Part shown: piece after piece, positions 1 through 6,158 of the stretch | Numbering within the stretch: the first letter of the stretch is position 1 | Layout: the number at the start of each line of letters is the position of its first letter | Origin: Propionibacteriaceae bacterium UBA5174 | GTDB taxonomy: Bacteria > Actinomycetota > Actinomycetes > Propionibacteriales > Propionibacteriaceae | Assembly: GCA_002413345.1 (NCBI GenBank) | Contig: DHWU01000013.1 | Location: 1-13,689, forward strand | Length of the DNA: 13,689 nt | Reading direction: 5' to 3' | Made by a program: the position numbers and the translations under genes | Notes under the pieces: model-generated | What the model was told of the DNA's origin: nothing | The model's database searches: none | The model's input: the letters and a program-made list of their open reading frames with translations, nothing else

Positions 1-54
1 CGAAGCGAGAGCAGAGCGTGCTTGCCCTGAAACTCACTTCGACCCCTGATGAGC

Positions 55-85
55 AGTGGGAGAGTCCCTTTGGGTCTCTCCCACT
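55..85 (+). terminator. Hairpin, possible terminator of an upstream gene
   Basis: A 10-bp perfect stem (55-64 pairs with 76-85) continues, after a T:T mismatch, into a 3-bp CCC/GGG stem with a TTT loop. No T-run follows, so it is not a classical intrinsic terminator on the + strand. It sits between the window edge and the first complete gene. A frame open from base 2 ends at a TGA at 47-49 just before it and could be the 3' end of an upstream gene, but 15 codons are too few to identify anything. Confidence 0.4.
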
Positions 86-166
86 AGTGCGTCTGCAGCC
101 GGTGTTTACGGTCGTCAGGCGGCGCCTTACTGCCGCGGCCATGCCAGACTTGGCTGAGGAGGTGAC

Positions 167-724
167 ATGGGCGACTACCAGGTGGGCGACTTGCTGGTGG
201 CAAGCATCAGCATCGGCGACGGCGGTTTTGACCGCGCTGTCGTACTGGTGTTGGACGCCGACGACTCCGGCTCAGTCGGTGTGGTCCTGAATCAGCTCAG
301 TCCGATGGACCTCGATGAGGTACTGCCAGTGTGGTCCGAACTGGTTTGCGAACCGCAGGTCCTATTCGATGGTGGTCCAGTCTCGCAGCAAGGAGCGATC
401 TGTCTGGCGGAGACCTGGACCGATGCCGATGAGCCGCCAGGGTGGCGACGGATTTACGGCCGAATTGGACTGCTCAATCTTGATACCCCCGTGGAAATCG
501 CCGAAGGGGCTTACCGGAATCTGCGGATATTCGCCGGCTACGCCGGTTGGGAAGAAGGCCAACTCGACAGCGAGATCGGCTTCGGGGTGTGGCACGTCGT
601 GCGCGCATCGTCTGCTGATCCCTTCGACACCGCTCCGGAAACTCTGTGGCGGCGGGTGCTGCGCCGCCAGGGTGGCGAACTCGCACTGTTTTCTACCTGG
701 CCAGATTCAGTTGAATCGAACTGA
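167..724 (+). CDS. YqgE/AlgH family protein
   Basis: This 185-residue cytoplasmic protein belongs to the YqgE/AlgH (UPF0301) family, whose members are usually 180-200 residues, so it appears complete. Visible family hallmarks are the N-terminal GDLLVAS segment (residues 7-13), the GVVLNQ segment near residues 38-43 (usually LNRP in relatives), GGPV at 69-72 and the highly characteristic GYAGW at 124-128 followed by GQLDSEI. The biochemical role of the family is not well defined; the Pseudomonas relative AlgH was linked to alginate regulation, but that should not be transferred here. The ATG at 167 has a strong ribosome binding site (GAGGAGG, 156-162) four bases upstream. It is followed after 83 bases by the comF-like gene on the same strand, so the two may be co-transcribed. 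Confidence 0.9.
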   Translation: MGDYQVGDLLVASISIGDGGFDRAVVLVLDADDSGSVGVVLNQLSPMDLDEVLPVWSELVCEPQVLFDGGPVSQQGAICLAETWTDADEPPGWRRIYGRIGLLNLDTPVEIAEGAYRNLRIFAGYAGWEEGQLDSEIGFGVWHVVRASSADPFDTAPETLWRRVLRRQGGELALFSTWPDSVESN

Positions 725-807
725 TCGGGTTGTGGACACTGCTGGCGGCCCGGTTTGCCGGTGTGGATAACTGACCCGACCATAGGTGATTTGACGACAC
801 TGGCAGG

Positions 808-1530
808 GTGCGACTTAGCGACCTTTCTGCAGCCGGAACAGATCTGATCTTGGGCGCCCGGTGCGCTGGCTGCGGCGCGCCAGGACGGGGCGTCTGCGAG
901 AGTTGCGCTGCGCGAGTGCGCCGAGAGCCGGTGCGCCTAGTGAGGCTCAGCGTGGGGGAGCCAATCGCGGTGGTTGCCGCCGCTGACTACGCAGACACGG
1001 TGAAACTACTCTTGATCGCGGCCAAAGAGCGCTCGGCTCTGTCCTTGGTGCCGCTACTGGCCGAACGTTTGATGATGTCGATCATGGCCCTCGACTTGGC
1101 CGGCGGTGTCACCAGACCGCTGGCGCTGCTGCCGGTGCCTTCGGCGCCGACCGTAATTGCCGAGCGGGGACTGGATTTCACCGTTGCTTTGGCTCGGCTA
1201 GCGGCGAAGCAGCTGCGCGCCCGCGGACGGGCGGTGCTGGTGAGCCGGGCGCTGCGCCAGACCCGGCGTCCGGCCGATCAGGCGGGGTTGGGGATGGTGG
1301 CTCGAAGAGACAATCTGGTCGGGGCGTTCAAGGTTTCGACCCACCGTGCCAACGGCGAACTAGCCGAGGGCTGCTTGATTGTGGTGGACGACATCGTCAC
1401 CACCGGTGCAACCTTGACCGAAGCAATCCGCTCGCTTCAAGCTGTGGGCCTTCGCCCGTTAGGTGCGGCCACGGTGGCTGCGACCCGGCGCCGCGGGCCG
1501 GGTGGCGGCTCCAAGGCGTTGCCGCACTGA
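808..1530 (+). CDS. comF: ComF-family phosphoribosyltransferase
   Basis: This 240-residue protein has the two-part ComF architecture. The N-terminal Cys4 zinc ribbon has Cys at 19, 22, 30 and 33 (CAGC and CESC). A type I phosphoribosyltransferase domain follows, with the PRPP-binding signature VVDDIVTTGAT at residues 192-202. ComF proteins are needed for DNA uptake in naturally competent bacteria (ComFC in Bacillus, GntX in proteobacteria), but they are widespread in actinobacteria without shown competence, so the role here is open. The start is a GTG at 808. There is no clear ribosome binding site at good distance, only a purine stretch directly upstream, so the exact start is uncertain. In many actinobacteria comF is followed directly by hpf and secA; here hpf is separated from it by two amtB-glnK pairs on the opposite strand. 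It converges with glnK copy 1 after a 51-base gap in which I see no strong terminator. Confidence 0.88.
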   Translation: MRLSDLSAAGTDLILGARCAGCGAPGRGVCESCAARVRREPVRLVRLSVGEPIAVVAAADYADTVKLLLIAAKERSALSLVPLLAERLMMSIMALDLAGGVTRPLALLPVPSAPTVIAERGLDFTVALARLAAKQLRARGRAVLVSRALRQTRRPADQAGLGMVARRDNLVGAFKVSTHRANGELAEGCLIVVDDIVTTGATLTEAIRSLQAVGLRPLGAATVAATRRRGPGGGSKALPH

Positions 1531-1581
1531 TGACCGCCAAACGTGGCCGGTGTAGGCAGACCCGACTGGGGGAGTTGCGGC

Positions 1582-1920
1582 CTAGATGGCCTCGGTGCCG
1601 TTTTCGCCAGTACGAACCCGGATGACGTTATCGATTGGGGTGATCCACACCTTGCCGTCACCGACCTGGCCGGTTTGTGCGGCCTGGATTATCACCCCGG
1701 TCAGCGCCTCTGCGTCCGCATCGTCAACCAGGACTTCAAGGCGCACTTTGGTGATGAAGTCGATGGTGTATTCCTCGCCGCGGTAGACCTCGATGTGGCC
1801 GCGCTGGCTTCCGTAGCCGGAAACCTCACTGATCGTCATGCCGCCGACGCCGTGGCGGATCAGGGCCTTCTGCACTGTCTCTAGCATTTCGGGCTGGATG
1901 ATGGCGGTTACCAGTTTCAC
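1582..1920 (-). CDS. glnK: PII signal transduction protein, copy 1
   Basis: This 112-residue protein is a full-length PII trimer subunit. PII proteins bind ATP/ADP and 2-oxoglutarate, report cellular nitrogen/carbon status, and in the GlnK branch plug the cytoplasmic side of AmtB. Visible elements are the T-loop with the modifiable Tyr51 (RGEEYTIDF), Gln39 and Lys58 of the 2-oxoglutarate pocket, the B-loop TGQVGDGKVW and the C-terminal RVRTGE. In actinobacteria Tyr51 is typically adenylylated; no glnD-like modifying enzyme gene lies in this window. The GTG start at 1920 overlaps the amtB stop as GTGA, implying translational coupling. It is about 90% identical to copy 2, with the T-loop unchanged except for Ile43/Val. 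It ends the downstream duplicated unit and converges with comF; no strong terminator is seen after it. Confidence 0.95.
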   Translation of the reverse strand: MKLVTAIIQPEMLETVQKALIRHGVGGMTISEVSGYGSQRGHIEVYRGEEYTIDFITKVRLEVLVDDADAEALTGVIIQAAQTGQVGDGKVWITPIDNVIRVRTGENGTEAI

Positions 1921-3311
1921 TTCGATGCTCCAATCTTTTCGGGTTCGACCAAGTCATCTTTGGTCATCACCAGCGTGCGGTGAACCTTGTTGGTGTAGTA
2001 CACCGGGCTGAGATCGTAGCCAATCTCGGAGTGCTCGGTGAGGTCGATTCCGGTCAACTCGTCAGCTGAGCTGATCCGCCAACCGATCGTCTTCTTGATG
2101 ACCAAACCGATCGCATAGCTGACCGTGAAGGCGTAGACGGCTACCACTGCAGCCGCGATTGCCTGGCGACTGAGCTGATCGAAGCCGCCACCGTAAAGGT
2201 AGCCAGACGCCCCGAATGCTCCCGGTGCCGCCGGATCGGCGAGGAAGCCGATCAATAAGGTGCCGATTACGCCACCGACGAAGTGGACGCCGACCACGTC
2301 AAGGGAGTCGTCATACCCCCACCGGAACTTCATCCCAACTGCGAAAGCGCAGCCAACACCTGCGGCGATGCCGATCACTACCGCCCCGATTGGGCTCACT
2401 GCCGCAGCTGCTGGGGTGATCGCCACCAGTCCGGCCACGACGCCCGAAGCCGCACCCAGCGAGGTTGGATGATCGTCACGGATCTTCTCCACGACCAGCC
2501 AACTAAGCATCGCGGCCGCGCCTGAGGCCAAGGTATTTACCCAAGCCAATGAGGCGGTGGTGTTGGCGGCAACTGCCGAACCCGAGTTGAAACCCAGCCA
2601 CCCGAACCACAACAGACCAGCGCCGAGCATGACCAAAGTCATGTTGTGGGGACGCATCGGTTTGGTGCCAAAACCGATGCGTGGTCCAAGCACTAGTGCG
2701 ATTGCCAGCGCAGAGGCTCCGGCATTGATTTCGATCGCAGTGCCGCCGGCCAGATCGATCGTGCCTAGCCAGTTGGCGATCCAGCCGCCATGAAAGCCAG
2801 CGCCAGTGAAGCCGTCGAAGGAAAATACCCAGCCGGCCACTGGAAAGTAGACGAAAATGCCCCACAGAATCGTGAACATCGTCCAGCCGCCAAAGCTGGC
2901 CCGATCGGCTATCGCCCCAGAAATCACCGCGACGGTGATTATCGCGAAGCAAGCCTGGAAAGCGACGAAAGCTAGGGCTGGGATAGTCCCGGCCGCAGCA
3001 TCGGGGCTCATCAGCTGGGACAGCCCAGCAAAATTCAGCGGGTTGCCTAACAGTCCGACATAGCTGGTCTTGCCGAACCCGCCAGCGGGCACTGAGAATC
3101 CGAGCGAGTCACCGAACGCCATGCTGTAGCCGAACAGAATCCAGAGCACTCCAATGGTGCCCATGCTGATGAAGCTCATCATGATCATGTTGAGCGCACC
3201 CTTAGCGCGCACCATGCCACCGTAGAAAAGTGCGAGACCGGGAGTCATCAGCAGCACCAAGGCGGCACTGGTCAGTACCCAAGCGGTGTCGCCTGCACTG
3301 ATTTCCAACAC
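1917..3311 (-). CDS. amtB: Ammonium transporter, copy 1, twin-His variant (Glu at the first position)
   Basis: This 464-residue integral membrane protein belongs to the Amt/Mep/Rh family, with about 11 predicted membrane segments. Family marks are LFYGGMVRAKGALN near residue 28, the substrate-recognition Asp136 in GAIADR, WFGWLGFNSGSA and the DVVGVH motif. The second pore histidine is present (His343). At the position of the first pore histidine (His168 in E. coli AmtB) the codon is GAA, giving Glu194 in GGTAIEIN; copy 2 has His there. Glu at this place is known from fungal Mep1/Mep3-type transporters. The C-terminal region keeps the Amt regulatory segment (GIDLTEHSEIGYD) and then extends about 30 residues. 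The gene starts with GTG, shows no convincing ribosome binding site, and overlaps glnK copy 1 by four bases. It is preceded by a GlnR-like box and probably transcribed from its own promoter. Confidence 0.95.
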   Translation of the reverse strand: MLEISAGDTAWVLTSAALVLLMTPGLALFYGGMVRAKGALNMIMMSFISMGTIGVLWILFGYSMAFGDSLGFSVPAGGFGKTSYVGLLGNPLNFAGLSQLMSPDAAAGTIPALAFVAFQACFAIITVAVISGAIADRASFGGWTMFTILWGIFVYFPVAGWVFSFDGFTGAGFHGGWIANWLGTIDLAGGTAIEINAGASALAIALVLGPRIGFGTKPMRPHNMTLVMLGAGLLWFGWLGFNSGSAVAANTTASLAWVNTLASGAAAMLSWLVVEKIRDDHPTSLGAASGVVAGLVAITPAAAAVSPIGAVVIGIAAGVGCAFAVGMKFRWGYDDSLDVVGVHFVGGVIGTLLIGFLADPAAPGAFGASGYLYGGGFDQLSRQAIAAAVVAVYAFTVSYAIGLVIKKTIGWRISSADELTGIDLTEHSEIGYDLSPVYYTNKVHRTLVMTKDDLVEPEKIGASK

Positions 3312-3334
3312 GGCAGTGAGCGTGACCCACCCGT

Positions 3335-3361
3335 GTTACGCGAAAGTTCGGCGCAGGTTAC
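3335..3361 (-). promoter_or_regulatory. GlnR-like operator upstream of amtB copy 1
   Basis: On the + strand it reads GTTAC-n6-GTTCG-n6-GTTAC, which is GTAAC-n6-CGAAC-n6-GTAAC in the direction of amtB. This matches the published actinobacterial GlnR pattern gTnAC-n6-GaAAC-n6 closely. It ends 23 bases before the GTG start. A further pair, GTGAC-n7-GTTTC at 3381-3397, lies upstream and could be an imperfect second site. The same 27-base layout occurs before amtB copy 2. The match is seen; binding by GlnR is inferred, and no glnR gene lies in the window. Confidence 0.72.
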
Positions 3362-3399
3362 AGCCAGATGTCAGCAGCCGGTGACAAGTCGTGTTTCGG

Positions 3400-3449
3400 A
3401 TGCAGAAAACCCGTGTGGGACGCCAGGTATGCCTGACGTCCCACACGGG
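3400..3449 (-). terminator. Intrinsic terminator after glnK copy 2
   Basis: A 13-bp perfect stem (3410-3422 with 3437-3449) continues, after one mismatch, into a 4-bp CAGG/CCTG stem with a 4-base loop. On the minus strand it is followed at once by TTTT (AAAA at 3406-3409 on +). It lies 17 bases past the glnK copy 2 stop and should separate the upstream amtB-glnK unit from the operator of the downstream one. Confidence 0.9.
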
Positions 3450-3465
3450 TCTTGGCTGTCTTGGC

Positions 3466-3804
3466 TCAGATGGCCTCGGGGCCGCTTTCGCCGGTGCGCA
3501 CTCGCACGACGTTGTCGACCGGAACGATCCACACCTTGCCGTCGCCGACCTGGCCGGTTTGCGCGGCCTGGACCAGCACGCCGGTCAGAGCTTCGGCATC
3601 TTCGTCATCGACGAGGATTTCGAGCCGGACCTTGGTGATGAAGTCGATGGTGTATTCCTCGCCGCGGTAGACCTCGACGTGTCCGCGCTGGCTTCCGTAA
3701 CCGGAAACCTCGCTGATCGTCATGCCTCCCACGCCGTGGCGTACTAGGGCCTTTTGCACAGTTTCCAGCATTTCTGGCTGGATGATCGCGGTTACCAGTT
3801 TCAC
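3466..3804 (-). CDS. glnK: PII signal transduction protein, copy 2
   Basis: This 112-residue PII protein is nearly the same as copy 1. It shares an identical RGEEYTIDF T-loop core with Tyr51, the same B-loop (TGQVGDGKVW) and the same C-terminal RVRTGE. Differences from copy 1 are mostly conservative Ile/Val/Leu swaps plus a few in the last strand and tail (for example Thr to Val before the PxDNV segment, and Asn to Ser and Thr to Pro near the end). Because PII trimers form from any sufficiently similar subunits, the two copies could form mixed trimers; this is an inference. The GTG start at 3804 overlaps the amtB copy 2 stop as GTGA. A strong intrinsic terminator follows. Confidence 0.95.
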   Translation of the reverse strand: MKLVTAIIQPEMLETVQKALVRHGVGGMTISEVSGYGSQRGHVEVYRGEEYTIDFITKVRLEILVDDEDAEALTGVLVQAAQTGQVGDGKVWIVPVDNVVRVRTGESGPEAI

Positions 3805-5192
3805 TTCGACGCTCCCGTCTTCTCGGTCTGCGCGAGGTCGTCCTTAGTAAGAACCAGAGTGCGCTGAACCTTGTTGGTGTAGTAGACCGGGCTGAGGTCG
3901 TAGCCGACCTCGGAGTGCTCGGTCAGGTCGATACCGGTCAGTTCATCGGCAGAGCTGATTCGCCAGCCGATGGTGTACTTGATCGCGAGTGCAATGATCA
4001 AGGTGACGATCGCAGAGTAGGCCATCACCGAGAATGCGCCGATTGCCTGCTTGCCAAGCTGATCGAAGCCGCCGCCGTAGAACACGCCAGCCGCGCCGGC
4101 CGCGTGAGCGATAGTCGCGTCGGCGGTGTCGGCAATGGTGGTCATGGCTGCCGGGCTGGCGAAGAAACCGATCAGCAGGGTGCCAACCAGGCCGCCAACT
4201 AGGTGAACGCCGACCACATCGAGTGAATCGTCATAGCCGAACTTGTACTTCAGGCCAACGGCGAAGGCGCAGGCGATACCAGCCACTGCGCCGATCGCGG
4301 TCGCACCCAGCGGGTCCACAGAGCCAGCCGCAGGAGTGATGGCGACCAGGCCAGCGACGACACCAGAAGCCGCACCCAGCGAGGTCGGATGGCCGTCGCG
4401 GAACTTCTCAACAACCAACCAGGCCAACATGGCAGCCGAGGTGGCAACCAGGGTGTTGACGTAGGCGAGGCTCGCCAGGCCGTTGGCAGCAACTGCCGAG
4501 CCAGCGTTGAAGCCGAACCAGCCGAACCACAGCAGGGCGGCACCCAGCATGACCAAGGTCATGTTGTGCGGACGCATCGGCTTGGAACCGAAGCCAATGC
4601 GCGGGCCAATGACTAACGCGAGCACCAGTGCAGCAGTGCCAGCGTTGATATGGATCGCGGTACCACCGGCGAAGTCCAGGGCGCCGATCTGGTTGGCAAT
4701 CCAGCCGCCAACCACCGAGCCGTCAGCGCTGGTGAAGGCGAACACCCAGTGTGCGGCGGGGAAGTAAACCAGGATCGACCAGAGTGCGGAGAACAGCGTC
4801 CAGGCACCGAAAGAGACCCGGTCAGCAACTGCACCAGAGATCAGCGCGACAGTGATGATCGCGAAGCCCGACTGGAAGGCTACGAAGGCCAACGCGGGGT
4901 AGCTGACCGACGGGTCATAGGTGAGCAGACTCTGCAAACCAGCGAATTCGAGAGGATCGCCGATAATGCCGAGACCGCCGACGGAGTTTCCAAAAGACAT
5001 GCTGTAGCCGAAAAGCACCCACAGCACACCGACGACGCCCATGGAGATGAAGCTCATCATCATCATGTTTAGGGCGCCCTTGGCGCGGACCATGCCGCCA
5101 TAAAACAGCGCGAGACCGGGGGTCATCAGCAGCACCAAGGCGGCACTGACGAGGATCCAGGCGGTGTCGCCGGAGTTCAGTTCCAGAATCAT
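3801..5192 (-). CDS. amtB: Ammonium transporter, copy 2, canonical twin-His
   Basis: This 463-residue Amt/Mep/Rh family membrane channel/transporter takes up ammonium. Both pore histidines are present: His181 in GGTAIHIN and His330 in DVVGVH. The recruitment Asp is in GAVADR, and the WFGWFGFNAGSA segment is intact. The C-terminal regulatory segment GIDLTEHSEVGYD and the following extension of about 30 residues match copy 1 closely. A loop near residues 338-365 is longer and Ala/Thr-rich compared with copy 1. The gene starts with ATG at 5192, lacks a well-placed ribosome binding site, and has a GlnR-like box ending 23 bases upstream. It overlaps glnK copy 2 by four bases (GTGA), so transporter and gating protein are expected to be made together. 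It is transcribed divergently from hpf. Confidence 0.96.
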   Translation of the reverse strand: MILELNSGDTAWILVSAALVLLMTPGLALFYGGMVRAKGALNMMMMSFISMGVVGVLWVLFGYSMSFGNSVGGLGIIGDPLEFAGLQSLLTYDPSVSYPALAFVAFQSGFAIITVALISGAVADRVSFGAWTLFSALWSILVYFPAAHWVFAFTSADGSVVGGWIANQIGALDFAGGTAIHINAGTAALVLALVIGPRIGFGSKPMRPHNMTLVMLGAALLWFGWFGFNAGSAVAANGLASLAYVNTLVATSAAMLAWLVVEKFRDGHPTSLGAASGVVAGLVAITPAAGSVDPLGATAIGAVAGIACAFAVGLKYKFGYDDSLDVVGVHLVGGLVGTLLIGFFASPAAMTTIADTADATIAHAAGAAGVFYGGGFDQLGKQAIGAFSVMAYSAIVTLIIALAIKYTIGWRISSADELTGIDLTEHSEVGYDLSPVYYTNKVQRTLVLTKDDLAQTEKTGASK

Positions 5193-5215
5193 GTAAACGA
5201 GGGTGACCTACCCCT

Positions 5216-5242
5216 GTTACGTGGTGGTTCGGTCCGTGTTAC
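5216..5242 (-). promoter_or_regulatory. GlnR-like operator upstream of amtB copy 2
   Basis: The + strand reads GTTAC-n6-GTTCG-n6-GTTAC, the same pattern and the same 23-base distance to the start codon as at amtB copy 1, although the spacers differ. One more GTAAC (5259-5263) lies upstream, one base off the 22-base period expected for a continued array. Conservation of the pentamers with diverged spacers argues for a real protein-binding site. The nitrogen regulator GlnR is the best candidate from the published motif gTnAC-n6-GaAAC-n6. The divergent gene hpf begins 218 bases away, so an effect on it is not obvious. Confidence 0.75.
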
Positions 5243-5459
5243 GAAGGTGTTGTGGAATGTAACAGGCTCATTGCGGTCCATGGCTAACCCACCCGAAGTT
5301 CCTAGGTGATTCGGTAGCAAACCCCGCCTGGCGCGACTACCTTGGAGGTATGGCACCGACGGCCTCGAACCCAGCGTCAATGGGACGGGTCCGAGCTCGG
5401 TGTCTTTTTCTATCTGCGCTTGTCGGAAGCGATTAGCGCCTGAAACCTTGGAGGTAGCC

Positions 5460-6089
5460 ATGGACGTCCTAATCACCGGTCGTCACTGCCAGATCCCCGA
5501 TGACTTTCGCGCACGGGTCGAAGAGAGGATCGACTCGGTAACCAAGCTTAAAGATCGCGTCATGCGGGTTGAGGTGCAGGTGTCAGCACACGGTTCCAGG
5601 CGCCAGCCGGAAGAGTCCACCCAGGTGGAAATCACTCTGCGGGGTGCTGGGCCAGTGGTTCGCGCAGAGGCTTTCGCTGAGGACAAGACGGCGGCTTTTG
5701 ATCATGCGATGGATCGGATCAAGGCCCAACTGCGGCGGGCCTCTGATCGACGCAAGACCCATCGCGGGCTGCGTGGTCATGTTTTGGTGGCCGAGCCGCC
5801 GATGCCAGAGGTCTCATCCGAGGAAGACCTGGATCGGCCACAGGTTCGCAATATCGCTGGGCTGGAAGTTACCGGCGATGGGCCGTTGGTAGTGCGCGAG
5901 AAGCGCTTCGACGCCACCCCGCTGACTCTGGCCCAGGCCCTCGATGAAATGGAACTGGTTGGCCACGACTTCTTCCTCTATGTAGACGCTGTTACCGGCG
6001 CCCCGAGCGCGGTCTACCGGCGCAAGGCCTACGACTACGGCGTCATTCATCTGAACCTGGGTGAGGCTGCTGGCGAGGCAACTGCCTGA
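5460..6089 (+). CDS. hpf: Long-form ribosome hibernation promoting factor
   Basis: This 209-residue protein is a long-type HPF, which binds the 30S decoding region and pairs ribosomes into inactive 100S dimers in stationary phase or stress. The N-terminal S30AE/YfiA-like domain covers residues 1 to about 105 (MDVLITGRHC start, basic RIKAQLRRASDRRKTHRG end). An acidic linker follows, and the C-terminal dimerisation domain lies at about 144-200 (VVREKRF, ALDEMELVGHDFFLYVDA, YRRKAYDYGVIHL). The ATG at 5460 is preferred over an upstream in-frame GTG at 5400 because GGAGG (5450-5454) sits five bases before it and the protein then begins like its relatives. In many actinobacteria this gene lies between comF and secA; here amtB-glnK pairs separate it from comF, and no secA follows. 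A bidirectional terminator closes it. Confidence 0.95.
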   Translation: MDVLITGRHCQIPDDFRARVEERIDSVTKLKDRVMRVEVQVSAHGSRRQPEESTQVEITLRGAGPVVRAEAFAEDKTAAFDHAMDRIKAQLRRASDRRKTHRGLRGHVLVAEPPMPEVSSEEDLDRPQVRNIAGLEVTGDGPLVVREKRFDATPLTLAQALDEMELVGHDFFLYVDAVTGAPSAVYRRKAYDYGVIHLNLGEAAGEATA

Positions 6090-6099
6090 TCGCTTCATC

Positions 6100-6141
6100 A
6101 AAAGGGCCATCCGCTGCCCTGGGGGTAGCGGATGGCCTTTT
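6100..6141. terminator. Bidirectional intrinsic terminator between hpf and the ABC operon
   Basis: An 11-bp perfect stem (6105-6115 with 6127-6137) with an 11-base loop is flanked by AAAA on the left and TTTT on the right. It can therefore stop transcription of hpf on the + strand and of the ABC importer operon on the - strand. It lies 10 bases after the hpf stop and 17 bases beyond the ATPase gene end. Confidence 0.92.
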
Positions 6142-6158
6142 CTCAGTTGTGGGGCGAT

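Larger units (their letters stand above)
1582..5192 (-). repeat. Tandem duplication of an amtB-glnK unit
   Basis: Two head-to-tail units, 3466-5192 (upstream) and 1582-3311 (downstream), carry the same gene pair, the same GTGA overlap between amtB and glnK and the same operator-like box before amtB. The PII proteins differ at about 11 of 112 positions. The Amt proteins are clearly paralogous, with near-identical ends and a more divergent middle. Some DNA blocks are strictly identical even at silent sites, for example 1748-1793 versus 3632-3677 (46 bases) and the 27-base block near the 5' end of amtB. This indicates duplication within this lineage with either strong constraint or later gene conversion. 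The units are separated by a terminator and the second operator (3312-3465). Confidence 0.85.

Noticed and set aside
18..290. 90-codon + strand frame overlapping the start of the YqgE-like gene
   Set aside because: It runs through the hairpin and overlaps yqgE in another frame, has no ribosome binding site and a Thr/Trp-rich composition typical of a shadow frame.
1543..3747. + strand frames antisense to both glnK copies (1543-1884 and 3391-3747), with similar translations
   Set aside because: Their similarity follows from the duplicated glnK sequence on the other strand; they run over the terminator or convergent gap and lack start signals.
3915..5072. Several 70-140 codon + strand frames antisense to amtB copy 2
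   Set aside because: Long antisense frames are expected opposite high-GC membrane-protein genes; no family resemblance or ribosome binding sites.
5400..5459. Upstream in-frame GTG start of hpf at 5400
   Set aside because: The extra 20 residues do not resemble the family start, and a strong GGAGG precedes the ATG at 5460.
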